A stretch of 64,000 nucleotides of DNA from an uncultured Psychroserpens sp. (GTDB lineage Bacteria > Bacteroidota > Bacteroidia > Flavobacteriales > Flavobacteriaceae): NCBI RefSeq assembly GCF_947501425.1, contig NZ_CANMVN010000006.1:124001-188000 (forward strand). Reading direction: 5' to 3'. How positions within the stretch are numbered: position 1 is the stretch's first letter; each line of letters starts with the position of its first letter. A model generated the notes under the pieces. The model saw nothing but the letters and a program-made list of their open reading frames with translations, was not told where the DNA came from and searched no databases. Both the position numbers and the translations under genes were made by a program. Shown piece after piece: positions 54,066 through 63,517 of the stretch.

Positions 54066-56852
54066 TTGGCAATTCAAAAACCGAGCCATACTTTAGCAAA
54101 AATACATTTAAAAGCATTGCGTACAAAAAGCTTACACATACTTTTCACCCTAAGTTTTACCATGTTTATTAACATGTTTTGCTTTGCTCAGGAAATTCCA
54201 AAACCAAAAGAGCCTATTAAACCAGAACCTGCTAAAGAAACAAAGGTTATTTCTATAGATTCTGTATTGGCTGCACCACAAAACAATAAAGAGGTTGATA
54301 GTGTCAGGCAAGATTCGGTTCCTAAGAAAAAAGAGCTCCTAACAGATATTGTAAATTACAAGGCCAAAGACTATGTTAGACTCAACCAGCGAGAGAATCG
54401 TACCACGTTGTTTAATGAAGCAGAGGTCAATTATACAGACATGAACATCAAAGCTGGTATCATAGTTATTGATCACAGTAAAAACCTGGTTTATGCTGGA
54501 CGTTTAAAAGATAGCTCTGGTGTGTATTCTCAAGCACCTGTATTTACCCAAGGTCAAAGTGTTATAGAACCTGATTCTATTATTTTTAATACAGAAACTA
54601 AAAAAGCACTTGTTTTTAATTCCCGAACAGAACAAAGTGGTGGTTGGATTGATGCTGAAAAAACTAAAATGGAGAATGATTCCATTCTATTTATAGAAAG
54701 AGGAAAATTTACAACTTCAGAAAACAGAGAGGATCCTGAATATTATTTTTTAATGCGTAAAGCTAAAGTGGTTCCTAACAAAAAAGTAGTAACCGGATTG
54801 ACAAACCTATTCATTTATGACGTACCTGTACCTATTGGTTTACCGTTTGCTTATTTTCCTATGACCAAAAAACAAACCTCTGGTGTTATTGTTCCTACAC
54901 CTGGACAGGATCTAGGAAACGACAGAGGTTACTTTTTGCAAAATGGAGGTTATTATTTTGCCATTAGCGACTATGTAGATCTTGCCGTTTTGGGTGATTA
55001 TTATACCAATGGTAGTTATGGTCTAAGATTAGAAAGCAACTATGCACTTCGTTATAAGTTTAGAGGTAATCTGAGTTTTAGATATGAAAACCTAATCAAC
55101 AGTGAACGTGGCTTTCCTGATTTTGCAAAATCAACAATATATAATATTAGGTGGTCGCATAGTCAAGATGGAAAATCTAATCCAAGTTCTCGATTTTCTG
55201 CTTCTGTAAACCTTGGTAGTAGTCAGTATTTTAGACAATCGATCAATCAATTAAATTTAGCAAATACACAAAATAACACCTTAGCGTCTTCTATCTCCTA
55301 CTCTAAAACCTTTCAAGGAGAACCACAGGTGAATATGAATGTAACAGCAACACATTCGCAAAACACGAATACACAACAAATTAATATGACTTTACCTACT
55401 ATTCAAGCAAGTGTAGGTCGAGTATTTCCGTTTGCTCCAAAATTAGGTGCCAAAAAAGGTATTATTCAAAATATTAACCTTCAATACAATGTGAGAGGCG
55501 AAAACAGAATTCAAACAACTGACGAGTTCTTCTTTAAATCTGAAATGTTCGAAGATGCACAAATAGGTGCTTTACATTCAATTCCTGTATCTACGAATTT
55601 TAAAGTTTTCAGATACTTCAGTATGAGTGCCAATGCTAATTTAGAAGAGAATTGGACGTTCAATACAATCAATAGGTTTTACGACGAAGATACTGAACAG
55701 ATAGTAACCGAAGAATTAACAAACTTCGATCGTTTTTTTACTTATAATTTCAGCACAAGTATTGGAACAACTATCTATGGAATGTTCGATTTAGACAAAA
55801 AAGGTAAAGGTCGAAAAATTCAAAAAATACGCCATGTCATGCGTCCGTCAATTAGCTATAATATCAATCCAGCATTTGATGAATATTATGACACCTTTGA
55901 GATTGTTAACGCAGATGGAACAACAACAGGTGAGGCAGAACGAGAGGTGTACACACGATTTGAAGGCTCGCTTTTTGGAGTGCCAAACCGAACATTTTCC
56001 AGTTCTATGGGTATTTCTTTAGGAAACAACTTTGAAGCTAAAGTACGAGACAAAGATAGTACTGCTACCGAACCAAAGAAGATCAAACTACTGAACAACC
56101 TTAACTTTTCTACTTCTTATAATTTTGCTGGCGACTCCTTGCAGTGGAGTCCGTTGCGAGTATCTGGAGGAACAACTCTCTTAAAAGATAAGATGAATGT
56201 TAACTTCGGAATGGTACTCGATCCTTATGCATTAGATAATAATAATCGTAAGATCAATACCTTTAATATAGATAATGGTGGAAGTTTATTCAGACTAACC
56301 TCTGCGTCATTGAACATTAGTTACTCCCTCTCCAATAAAACTTTTGATGGAAGTGGTGGTACAGATGATGACCAACAAGATGCAGGTATTCAGGAGTCGC
56401 TTAGAAGTGGTGGTCGAGCCGATGATTTATTTGGTAGGCCTCAGGATTTTGCAGATCAGCGTCTGACTGATGATGACAAAAAAGATTCAGAGGACACATC
56501 TTCCGAATTTTATAATTATAAAATCCCATGGAATCTGAGGTTGGCCTATGCTGTGAATTATACCAATTCCGCAAGACAGAATGCCATTTCTAACAACTCG
56601 TTAATGTTTTCTGGAGATGTAGAACTATCGCCTCGATGGTCTGTTGGCGTCTCTTCAGGTTATGATTTTGCAAACAAAGGGTTTACACAAACACAATTTA
56701 GATTTGAACGTGATCTACTGAGTTGGCGTATGAATTTCTCTTGGGTTCCCTTCGGACCATTTAACTCATGGAATTTCTTTATTGGTATTAAATCAAGCTT
56801 ACTAAAAGATCTTAAATACGATAAGCGTAGACAACGCGACCAACAACTATAA
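54066..56852 (+). CDS. LptD-like LPS-assembly outer-membrane protein (TTG start)
   Basis: 928 residues. An N-terminal periplasmic OstA/LptA-like region (about 95-260) is followed by a large beta-barrel with repeated aromatic strands (SFRYENLINSERGFPDF, LNFSTSYNFAGDSLQWSPLRVSG) and a Phe-terminated last strand. It inserts LPS into the outer membrane. The annotated start is TTG at 54066; a second TTG at 54117 would give MRTKSLHILFTLSF, a better-proportioned signal peptide, and a TAATTTTG -7 box overlaps the first TTG. So the start is uncertain. Divergent from the amidase; rid-like gene follows. Confidence 0.88.
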   Translation: MAIQKPSHTLAKIHLKALRTKSLHILFTLSFTMFINMFCFAQEIPKPKEPIKPEPAKETKVISIDSVLAAPQNNKEVDSVRQDSVPKKKELLTDIVNYKAKDYVRLNQRENRTTLFNEAEVNYTDMNIKAGIIVIDHSKNLVYAGRLKDSSGVYSQAPVFTQGQSVIEPDSIIFNTETKKALVFNSRTEQSGGWIDAEKTKMENDSILFIERGKFTTSENREDPEYYFLMRKAKVVPNKKVVTGLTNLFIYDVPVPIGLPFAYFPMTKKQTSGVIVPTPGQDLGNDRGYFLQNGGYYFAISDYVDLAVLGDYYTNGSYGLRLESNYALRYKFRGNLSFRYENLINSERGFPDFAKSTIYNIRWSHSQDGKSNPSSRFSASVNLGSSQYFRQSINQLNLANTQNNTLASSISYSKTFQGEPQVNMNVTATHSQNTNTQQINMTLPTIQASVGRVFPFAPKLGAKKGIIQNINLQYNVRGENRIQTTDEFFFKSEMFEDAQIGALHSIPVSTNFKVFRYFSMSANANLEENWTFNTINRFYDEDTEQIVTEELTNFDRFFTYNFSTSIGTTIYGMFDLDKKGKGRKIQKIRHVMRPSISYNINPAFDEYYDTFEIVNADGTTTGEAEREVYTRFEGSLFGVPNRTFSSSMGISLGNNFEAKVRDKDSTATEPKKIKLLNNLNFSTSYNFAGDSLQWSPLRVSGGTTLLKDKMNVNFGMVLDPYALDNNNRKINTFNIDNGGSLFRLTSASLNISYSLSNKTFDGSGGTDDDQQDAGIQESLRSGGRADDLFGRPQDFADQRLTDDDKKDSEDTSSEFYNYKIPWNLRLAYAVNYTNSARQNAISNNSLMFSGDVELSPRWSVGVSSGYDFANKGFTQTQFRFERDLLSWRMNFSWVPFGPFNSWNFFIGIKSSLLKDLKYDKRRQRDQQL

Positions 56853-56864
56853 CAGTACATGATC

Positions 56865-57245
56865 ATGAAAACTATCATTAACACACCTAATGCTCCTGCT
56901 CCTATTGGCCCATACAATCAAGCAATTCTTTCAGGAAACACCTTGTACACTTCTGGGCAAATCGCTATCGATGTAAAGACAGGTGAGCTTGTCTTAGATT
57001 CTATTACTATGGAAACTGAGCAGGTGATGAAAAATTTGAAAGCTGTTCTTGCTGCTGCTGATATGACTTTTGAGCATGTAATTAAAAGCTCTATTTTTAT
57101 TAGTGATATGAATAATTTTTCTAAGATCAATTCTGTCTATGCCAAGTATTTTGACGTTGACACAGCACCTGCACGCGAAACTGTAGAAGTTGCCAACTTG
57201 CCAAAATTTGTCAATGTTGAGATTAGCATGATTGCAGTAAAATAA
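56865..57245 (+). CDS. RidA family enamine/imine deaminase
   Basis: 126 residues from ATG 56865 (MKTIINTPNAPAPIGPYNQA; an earlier ATG at 56859 adds two residues). The YjgF/RidA fold is clear: IGPYNQAILSGNTLYTSGQIAID, VMKNLKAVLAAA, and the conserved Arg in APARETVEVANLPKFVNVEI that binds the substrate carboxylate. It removes reactive 2-aminoacrylate arising from PLP enzymes. It begins 12 bases after the lptD-like stop. Confidence 0.95.
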   Translation: MKTIINTPNAPAPIGPYNQAILSGNTLYTSGQIAIDVKTGELVLDSITMETEQVMKNLKAVLAAADMTFEHVIKSSIFISDMNNFSKINSVYAKYFDVDTAPARETVEVANLPKFVNVEISMIAVK

Positions 57246-57353
57246 GCACTCATAATAGTTATAAACAATTAATTCTTAAAAACTTCATTGTGCAAGTGTT
57301 TTATACTTGCATCAGAGCTTTATTTTTGAAGCAAATTATAAAACAACCTTACT

Positions 57354-57995
57354 ATGCTTAAAGTATTGCTATCTAGTATGCTATTTTTATTTAGCCTAAT
57401 CGCTACAGCTCAAGATGATTTTGAAAAGTCATTAGATTCTATTCAAACACTAGACGATGTCAACCTCTTCTTTGAAAAGAATAAAACAGCCAAAGGAAAA
57501 GTGATAGTGTTCAATGAAGAGAAACACAAAACTAAAATGGCATCTGACATCCTAAAAATGAGAGTTGGAGCAAAAAAGTATTTTAAAGACGCACCTCAAA
57601 AAACCTTTTATAAGGTGATTGAAAAATATGAAATCCCTTATTACAGAGCAAGTTGTGTGTATTTAGACGGAAATAAAATGACTACAGACGAGATCAATAA
57701 AATCCGAAAGAGTGTGATCTCAAAATATAATCAAGGCTATAGATTTACAGATCTTGCCAAATTATACTCTATGGATCATACAGCAAAGCAAGGTGGTGAT
57801 CTTGGTTGGTTTACTTATGGCGATTTACATCCAGAACTTGAAAAGCAAATTTTAGATGGCACCTATAGTGTAAACGATATATTTACTGTTGATATTCCAG
57901 AGAAAAAGGCCTATTATGTGGTGCTTATGACCCAAGGCAAAAAACTTATAGAGGAAGCCAAAGTCTTAAAAGTGACCGAACCAAGACGACGATAA
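57354..57995 (+). CDS. secreted parvulin-type peptidyl-prolyl isomerase
   Basis: 213 residues. Signal peptide ends ATAQ. A long N-terminal helical region precedes a PpiC/rotamase domain (about 95-200) with YRASCVYLDG, FTDLAKLYSMDHTAKQGGDLGWFTYGDLHPELEKQIL and VDIPEKKAYYVVLMTQGKK. It folds exported proteins at proline bonds. The stop and the next ATG overlap by one base (TAATG), coupling it with rsmE. Confidence 0.9.
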   Translation: MLKVLLSSMLFLFSLIATAQDDFEKSLDSIQTLDDVNLFFEKNKTAKGKVIVFNEEKHKTKMASDILKMRVGAKKYFKDAPQKTFYKVIEKYEIPYYRASCVYLDGNKMTTDEINKIRKSVISKYNQGYRFTDLAKLYSMDHTAKQGGDLGWFTYGDLHPELEKQILDGTYSVNDIFTVDIPEKKAYYVVLMTQGKKLIEEAKVLKVTEPRRR

Positions 57996-58702
57996 TGCAA
58001 CTGTTTTTTAATCAAGATCTTACAGAAAACAATTCTGAAATACGGTTTTCTAAAGAGGAAAGTCGACATATCGTAAAGGTGTTACGTAAATCTGTTGGAG
58101 ACATACTTCATATCACTAATGGTAAAGGATGGTTATTTACTGCTGAAATCACTTTAGCTGATATCAAAAATTGTATTGCAGTAATTAAAACCTCTATACT
58201 AAAGCCGAAAAAGACCTATACACTGCATTTAGCTGTAGCACCAACGAAAATGAATGACAGATATGAGTGGTTCTTAGAAAAAGCTACTGAAATAGGCATA
58301 GACATGATTACGCCTGTTTTTTGTGATAATAGTGAGCGTCGTGTAATAAAAGCGGACCGCTTTCAGAAAATCTTGCAGTCTGCTATGAAACAATCTCTCA
58401 ATTGCTATTTACCAAAACTTAATGACGCTATATCCTTTGATAACTTTTTAAATCAGGAACATCAAGGACAACTGTTTATTGCACATTGTGAGGATTCAGA
58501 TAAAAAATCGTTAAAACAAGAATTAAAACCTCATACAGATACTACTATTCTTATAGGTCCGGAAGGTGATTTTAGCACACAAGAAATACAAAAAGCACTT
58601 CAACATAATTTTACACCTGTAGTACTTGGAGATACACGGTTACGGACAGAAACAGCAGCTATAGTTGCGTGTCATTCTGTGGCTTTTATTAATGAATTAT
58701 AA
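57995..58702 (+). CDS. rsmE: 16S rRNA m3U1498 methyltransferase RsmE
   Basis: 235 residues. N-terminal PUA-like RNA-binding domain (FNQDLTENNSEIRFSKEESRHIVKVLRKSVGDILHITNGKGWLF) and C-terminal SPOUT knot: ILIGPEGDFSTQEIQ and LGDTRLRTETAAIVA, the SAM-binding loop. It methylates N3 of U1498 in 16S rRNA. Overlaps its upstream PPIase gene by one base, and its stop overlaps the converging DUF1223 gene by six bases. Confidence 0.95.
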   Translation: MQLFFNQDLTENNSEIRFSKEESRHIVKVLRKSVGDILHITNGKGWLFTAEITLADIKNCIAVIKTSILKPKKTYTLHLAVAPTKMNDRYEWFLEKATEIGIDMITPVFCDNSERRVIKADRFQKILQSAMKQSLNCYLPKLNDAISFDNFLNQEHQGQLFIAHCEDSDKKSLKQELKPHTDTTILIGPEGDFSTQEIQKALQHNFTPVVLGDTRLRTETAAIVACHSVAFINEL

Positions 58703-59425
58703 CTTCACTTGATTAGCACCAACTATATCTAAATCAGAATTTTGGATAACAAAAATTAATTTGAGTTCGTCTTTATCATTTACAATATTTGGTATCGCAA
58801 TACTTTGATGTCCTTTAGAGTTTTGAAGCTCTGAAATATCCTCTGCCACAACAATATTGGAGTTTTTTAAAGTACGGTTACGATTCTCTCCTCTTGGTAT
58901 TTTAGTGATACGCTCTTCAACTACTAAAACAGTTCGTAACAACTTGTTTGAAATCCGTCCCATAACATTATAATCAAAACGAACCTCATTACCATTCTTA
59001 TCCAGATTAGCAATTTCAATTTTGTTTTCTGCTGATATTTTTGCATGCTGTTTTAGCTTAACATCCATTTCTCTGGAATTTGATCCTACAAAATGCGCTT
59101 TACCATTAATAACAATTTGTGGTGTGTAAATGGAGCTACTATTAAATTTCTGACTGTACAAACGCTGTTTATTACTAAAAACTTCTTTACTAAAGGGATC
59201 TTTCCAGCCAATATAGTTCCAATAATCTACATGATAAGACATCGCAATCACTGGTGTATCTGAGTCTCTGTTTTGAATCTGTGTTAACAATTCATCAGCT
59301 GGCGGACAACTAGAACAACCTTGTGATGTAAAGAGTTCTAGGACAATAACTGGAGGATAAGTGTCTATCGTTTCCGAAGAAAAAAATAATGGGATCATAA
59401 ATAACGTTAAAACGATATGTTTCAT
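58697..59425 (-). CDS. DUF1223 secreted thioredoxin-like protein
   Basis: 242 residues from ATG 59425 (MKHIVLTLFMIPLFFSSE; longer starts would extend into the divergent promoter). DUF1223 is marked by VIVLELFTSQGCSSCPPADELL, a thioredoxin-fold CxxC-like motif (C-S-S-C), with YHVDYWNYIGWKDPFS and YTPQIVINGK following. The family is exported; redox function is predicted, not proven. Divergent from the DUF4159 gene by 25 bases. Confidence 0.85.
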   Translation of the reverse strand: MKHIVLTLFMIPLFFSSETIDTYPPVIVLELFTSQGCSSCPPADELLTQIQNRDSDTPVIAMSYHVDYWNYIGWKDPFSKEVFSNKQRLYSQKFNSSSIYTPQIVINGKAHFVGSNSREMDVKLKQHAKISAENKIEIANLDKNGNEVRFDYNVMGRISNKLLRTVLVVEERITKIPRGENRNRTLKNSNIVVAEDISELQNSKGHQSIAIPNIVNDKDELKLIFVIQNSDLDIVGANQVKL

Positions 59426-59450
59426 AATACTTATTTTATATTTTTGAGCT

Positions 59451-60122
59451 ATGAGGTTTAGTTCGAAATATTTTAAACAGCTTACACTAGCAATCACGCT
59501 TGTGATAACTTTAACAGGTTTTGTTGGCATAGCTCAAGATCTGGCTATTGTAAAATATAAAGGAGGTGGAGATTGGTATAGTAATCCGACTGCCTTACCC
59601 AACCTTATCAATTATTGTAATGCCACTATTAAGACCAAAATGAACACCAAACCTCAAGTAGTAGAAGTTGGCAGTATTGATATTTTTCAATTCCCAATGC
59701 TTCATATGACTGGACATGGCAATGTGTTTTTTTCAGATGAAGATGCTGAAAATCTGAGGAAATATCTAACGTCTGGTGGTTTTTTACATATAGATGATAA
59801 CTATGGAATGGAGCCCTATATCAAAAAAGAACTTAAAAAAGTATTTCCCAATCTGGAACTCATTGAATTGCCAAAAGATCACGAGATATTTAATACAGCG
59901 TTTAAGTTTCCGCAAGGCTTACCAAAAATCCATGAACACGATGGTAAGCGACCACAAGCTTTAGGGATTTTCTATGAAAGCCGATTGGTACTTCTATTTA
60001 CTTTTGAAAGTGATCTTGGTGATGGCTGGGAAGATCCTGAAGTACATAACGATCCTGAAGATGTAAGAGAGAAAGCCTTTAAAATGGGAGCTAATATTGT
60101 TAAATATGCTTTTGAGAACTGA
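59451..60122 (+). CDS. DUF4159 exported protein
   Basis: 223 residues. Signal peptide ends VGIAQ. DUF4159 features: KYKGGGDWYSNPTALPNLINYCN, MLHMTGHGNVFFSDEDAENLRKYLTSGGFLHIDDNYGMEPYIKKELKKVFP, ESRLVLLFTFESDLGDGWED. In other bacteria this fold is next to MoxR/VWA-type gene clusters; here it stands alone between DUF1223 and a methyltransferase gene. Function unknown. Confidence 0.88.
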   Translation: MRFSSKYFKQLTLAITLVITLTGFVGIAQDLAIVKYKGGGDWYSNPTALPNLINYCNATIKTKMNTKPQVVEVGSIDIFQFPMLHMTGHGNVFFSDEDAENLRKYLTSGGFLHIDDNYGMEPYIKKELKKVFPNLELIELPKDHEIFNTAFKFPQGLPKIHEHDGKRPQALGIFYESRLVLLFTFESDLGDGWEDPEVHNDPEDVREKAFKMGANIVKYAFEN

Positions 60123-60196
60123 TTAAAAATATGATTTTCAACCTTAGCGGAAATAATGTATTAACGATTCTAATTGCTACTAATTCAATTTAAATA

Positions 60197-60697
60197 GTGC
60201 AACTCGACCACTACTCTACTAATTTCAATAAACGAACTTTTCCCATTACTTTGGTTTGCGAAAATGTTAACAATGCTCCTAATGTTGGGAGCTTATTTAG
60301 AACTGCAGATGCTTTTGGTGTTTCAGAACTTATTTTTTGTGGAAAACACATTCCACTTGGTCGAAAAATGACTAAAACTTCAAGAGCAACTGAAAAGGTT
60401 GTGAATTATAGTATTTCAGAATCTAGTTTTGACGTCGTCAATAAATTAAAATCACAAGGGTATTTTGTGATAGCGCTTGAAATAACAACAAACAGCAAGC
60501 CATTGAAGTTGTATACATTTCCGAAGAATCAATCATTAGCTTTAATTATAGGTGATGAAAATTTTGGAATATCAGAGGATATATTAGGCCTTTGCGATGA
60601 AATCATTCATATTGATATGTATGGTCAAAACAGCAGTATGAATGTTGTACAAGCCACAAGTGTAGCTTTGTACGAGATGACTAAGCAACTTAAATAA
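60197..60697 (+). CDS. TrmH/SpoU-family RNA 2'-O-methyltransferase (GTG start)
   Basis: 166 residues. The only start is GTG at 60197, which follows an in-frame TAG. SPOUT knot signatures: ITLVCENVNNAPNVGSLFRTADAFGVSELIFCG (motif 1), SLALIIGDENFGISEDIL (motif 2) and NSSMNVVQATSVALYEM (motif 3), all intact. It probably modifies tRNA or rRNA ribose; which site is not decidable. It lacks the extra N-terminal substrate domain of larger family members. Confidence 0.9.
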   Translation: MQLDHYSTNFNKRTFPITLVCENVNNAPNVGSLFRTADAFGVSELIFCGKHIPLGRKMTKTSRATEKVVNYSISESSFDVVNKLKSQGYFVIALEITTNSKPLKLYTFPKNQSLALIIGDENFGISEDILGLCDEIIHIDMYGQNSSMNVVQATSVALYEMTKQLK

Positions 60698-60704
60698 AGT
60701 CTTT

Positions 60705-60752
60705 ATATATTTATAGAGTAATATATTTATAGAGTAATATATTTATAGAGTA
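60705..60752 (+). repeat. three perfect 16-bp tandem repeats upstream of the AI-2E permease gene
   Basis: The unit ATATATTTATAGAGTA is repeated three times without variation (60705-60720, 60721-60736, 60737-60752). It ends 11 bases before the permease ATG at 60764 and lies just after the methyltransferase stop. It may vary in copy number and affect promoter strength or spacing. No gene is encoded. Confidence 0.9.
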
Positions 60753-60763
60753 AAATCAATCAA

Positions 60764-61852
60764 ATGAATTCAAGAACCATTGCCAATGGAATACTTAGAG
60801 CTGTAGGTGTTATAGTCGCTGTAGCTTTAGTATTATATTTTTTATATAAGATACAGTCAGTTATAGTGTACATAGTCATAGCTGCTGTAATCTCACTTAT
60901 TGGCAGACCAATTATCATTTTCCTGAGAAGGCGCTTAAAATTTAAAAACATAATTGCTGTAGTGGTAACTATGGTTTTTCTTGTAGGCATATTTGTAGGT
61001 ATTATAAGCTTATTAATTCCTTTGTTGGTAGAACAGGGTCAAAATCTTTCGCTACTAGATATTGATCAACTTAAAACTAACATAGAAGAGCTTTACAGAG
61101 CAGGTATTAGCTATTTAGAGCTAAATCATATAGATGCCGAACAAGCTATAAAAGACTCCAAGGTGCTATCGAGTTTAGACTATAGTATTATTCCAAATTT
61201 TCTAAACAGTATTGCGTCTGGCTTAGGAAATTTCAGTATTGGTTTAATGTCTGTTTTATTCATTACATTTTTCTTTTTAAAAGACAGCAATCTGTTTCAG
61301 CAAGGTATTTTAACCTTTGTTCCCAATGAAAAAGAAACCAGACTAAAACGTTCATTTTCTAAAATCTCTGATTTACTTTCTAGATATTTTGTTGGATTAT
61401 TCTTTCAAATTCTCATACTGTTTGTCATATACACTATAGGTTTACTTATTATTGGAGTGAAAAACGCTGTAGTAATCGCTTTTCTTTGCGCTCTGATTAA
61501 TCTTATTCCGTATTTAGGACCATTAATTGGTGGAGTTTTGATGCTCTTATTGGTAATGACCAATAATCTTGGAGATAGTCTCAATGAGGTGATCTTACCA
61601 AATGTCATCTACACATTAATCATTATTGTAATTGCTCAATTGGTCGATAATTTCTTCAGTCAGCCATTTATTTTCTCAAAAAGTGTGAAATCACATCCTT
61701 TGGAAATTTTCTTAGTGATTATTATAGCTGGACTTCTTTTTGGTGTGGTAGGCATGATTGTCGCTGTCCCTAGTTATACAGCCATAAAAGTGATTCTGAA
61801 AGAGTTCTTATCTGAAAACAAAGTTGTAAAAAAACTAACTCAAGGTCTTTAG
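60764..61852 (+). CDS. AI-2E family transporter (PerM-like)
   Basis: 362 residues with about eight membrane helices. Family segments: VIVYIVIAAVISLIGRPIIIFLRRRL, VGIISLLIPLLVEQGQNL, ITFFFLKDSNLFQQGIL, GLLIIGVKNAVVIAFLCALINLIPYLGPLIGG and FLVIIIAGLLFGVVGMIVAVPSYTAIKVILKE. Members are proposed exporters of AI-2-like molecules or Na+/H+ antiporters. Its promoter lies in three identical 16-bp repeats. Confidence 0.9.
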   Translation: MNSRTIANGILRAVGVIVAVALVLYFLYKIQSVIVYIVIAAVISLIGRPIIIFLRRRLKFKNIIAVVVTMVFLVGIFVGIISLLIPLLVEQGQNLSLLDIDQLKTNIEELYRAGISYLELNHIDAEQAIKDSKVLSSLDYSIIPNFLNSIASGLGNFSIGLMSVLFITFFFLKDSNLFQQGILTFVPNEKETRLKRSFSKISDLLSRYFVGLFFQILILFVIYTIGLLIIGVKNAVVIAFLCALINLIPYLGPLIGGVLMLLLVMTNNLGDSLNEVILPNVIYTLIIIVIAQLVDNFFSQPFIFSKSVKSHPLEIFLVIIIAGLLFGVVGMIVAVPSYTAIKVILKEFLSENKVVKKLTQGL

Positions 61853-61859
61853 TTCTATT

Positions 61860-63041
61860 TTGAATTCTGAAATTTTAAATATTGAAATCCAGGCGTTTAT
61901 CAATAAAAATCTTGATAGCGAGGTTTCAAAGCTATTACTCAAAGGCACTGATTTTGAACAGGTAAGCACTAAAGAACTTATTGAGCAAATTGAAGCCAAA
62001 TTAAAATCTAAAAAAAAATTACCAACCTGGTTTGGTACTGAGAATATCTATTACCCAAATAAACTAAATATTGAACAAACATCGTCTGAATTAGCAGCCT
62101 TACATAAATCTCAACTCCTGTCTGGAAACTCAATAATTGATATTACAGGAGGATTTGGTGTAGATTGCTACTACTTTTCTAAACAATTTAAAAATGTAAC
62201 ACATTGTGAGATCAATGAAACCTTATCTTCAATTGTAAAACACAACTACAAATATTTAGGTGTTACTAATATACATACTATCACTGAGGATGGTTTAAAG
62301 TATTTATCCTCTCATGATCACACTTATGATTGGATCTATATTGACCCTTCACGAAGACACGATAGCAAAGGAAAAGTATTCTTTTTAAAAGATTGCTTAC
62401 CAGATGTTCCGAGTCATTTAGAAGACCTCTTCAGGTATAGTCATAACATTGCTGTAAAAACATCGCCATTACTAGATCTAACAGTTGGATTGAATGAATT
62501 AAAATATGTAAAAGAGATACATATTGTCGCTATAAAAAATGAAGTAAAAGAGCTATTATGGATATTAGAAAACGGTTTTAACAATGATGTCATTGTCAAA
62601 ACCGTTAATATTATGGAAAACAAAAAGAATGTCTTCTCTTTTCAACTAAATACAGAGGCCATAGCCAAAGTGACATATGGGTCTCCACAAAATTATTTGT
62701 ATGAGCCTAATGCTGCAATTCTTAAATCTGGAGGATTTAACAGCGTATCTGAAAGTTTAAAATTATCAAAACTACATCAGCACTCACATTTGTATACCAG
62801 TGAGAACCTCATTGAATTCCCAGGTCGATCTTTTGAGGTTAAATCGGTAATTGATTATAATAAAAAGAACCTAAAGGTCTTGAATATCTCAAAAGCTAAT
62901 GTAACTACCAGAAACTTCCCTGAAACAGTTCAACAACTTCGAAAAAAATACCGCATTAAAGATGGAGGTAATACATACCTGTTCTTTACGACAAATAATT
63001 TCAACGAAAAAATAGTAATTGTTTGCTATAAAGTTCCTTAA
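61860..63041 (+). CDS. THUMP-like class I SAM-dependent methyltransferase (TTG start)
   Basis: 393 residues. The start is TTG at 61860 (8 bases after the permease stop); no ATG gives a full-length N-terminus. SAM motif SIIDITGGFGVDCYYFS, then HCEINETLSSIVKHNYKYL, and DWIYIDPSRRHDSKGKVFFLKDCLPDVP (DPSRR, a signature of this family). The C-terminal half is the THUMP-like domain. Target RNA is unknown. The stop overlaps the converging lipoprotein gene by four bases. Confidence 0.88.
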   Translation: MNSEILNIEIQAFINKNLDSEVSKLLLKGTDFEQVSTKELIEQIEAKLKSKKKLPTWFGTENIYYPNKLNIEQTSSELAALHKSQLLSGNSIIDITGGFGVDCYYFSKQFKNVTHCEINETLSSIVKHNYKYLGVTNIHTITEDGLKYLSSHDHTYDWIYIDPSRRHDSKGKVFFLKDCLPDVPSHLEDLFRYSHNIAVKTSPLLDLTVGLNELKYVKEIHIVAIKNEVKELLWILENGFNNDVIVKTVNIMENKKNVFSFQLNTEAIAKVTYGSPQNYLYEPNAAILKSGGFNSVSESLKLSKLHQHSHLYTSENLIEFPGRSFEVKSVIDYNKKNLKVLNISKANVTTRNFPETVQQLRKKYRIKDGGNTYLFFTTNNFNEKIVIVCYKVP

Positions 63042-63448
63042 AGATTAACAGGCGTATTTGGTAATAAATCGTTGTTTGAATCGATTTCCATGTCATAACT
63101 CATACACTGATCCATAGCAAATACAACTTTATTATCACTTACTCCAGTAGTATTCTTAATTACATTAAATATGATATCACCAGAAGCAAAAGATAAATAG
63201 CTTGAAGTATTTCCAGGAGCTAGATCTTGAACAGTATGCAAAATCGTACCATCTATAGTAGCAATTTGCAAAGTCACAGCAATAGTTCCATTGTTAGTAA
63301 TCCTAGCTTGAGGATCCTGATCTGCACAAGGATCTTGTGCGATTTGATTGTCGAGTAATTGTTGCTCTTCTATTGATTCAACAGAACAGCTAAAACACGT
63401 AGTTATCACAATTGCACAAGCAATTGCGTTTTTAAGTAGGTTTTTCAT
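63038..63448 (-). CDS. small lipoprotein under a shared operator motif
   Basis: 136 residues. The signal peptide ends in a lipobox-like TTCFSC with Cys21 followed by SVESIEE. The mature protein contains the beta segment ARITNNGTIAVTLQIATIDGTILHTVQDLAPGNTSSYLSF, an Ig/C2-like pattern, plus two cysteines (41, 114) that could form a disulfide. Function unknown. Upstream on the minus strand lies a full promoter and three copies of the operator-like motif shared with 15-17 kb genes, so they may be coregulated. Confidence 0.78.
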   Translation of the reverse strand: MKNLLKNAIACAIVITTCFSCSVESIEEQQLLDNQIAQDPCADQDPQARITNNGTIAVTLQIATIDGTILHTVQDLAPGNTSSYLSFASGDIIFNVIKNTTGVSDNKVVFAMDQCMSYDMEIDSNNDLLPNTPVNL

Positions 63449-63477
63449 CGATTTGGGGTTTAATGAAAATTATGGTA

Positions 63478-63507
63478 CAAAGGTAATTCTAAAAATGAAT
63501 AAAACAA
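63478..63507 (-). promoter_or_regulatory. flavobacterial promoter of the lipoprotein gene
   Basis: On the minus strand, TTG (63507-63505), a 19-base spacer, then TACCTTTG (63485-63478), a complete TTG-N19-TAnnTTTG match. Start of transcription is expected near 63471, about 23 bases before the ATG. Confidence 0.7.
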
Positions 63508-63517
63508 ACTATTTTAT

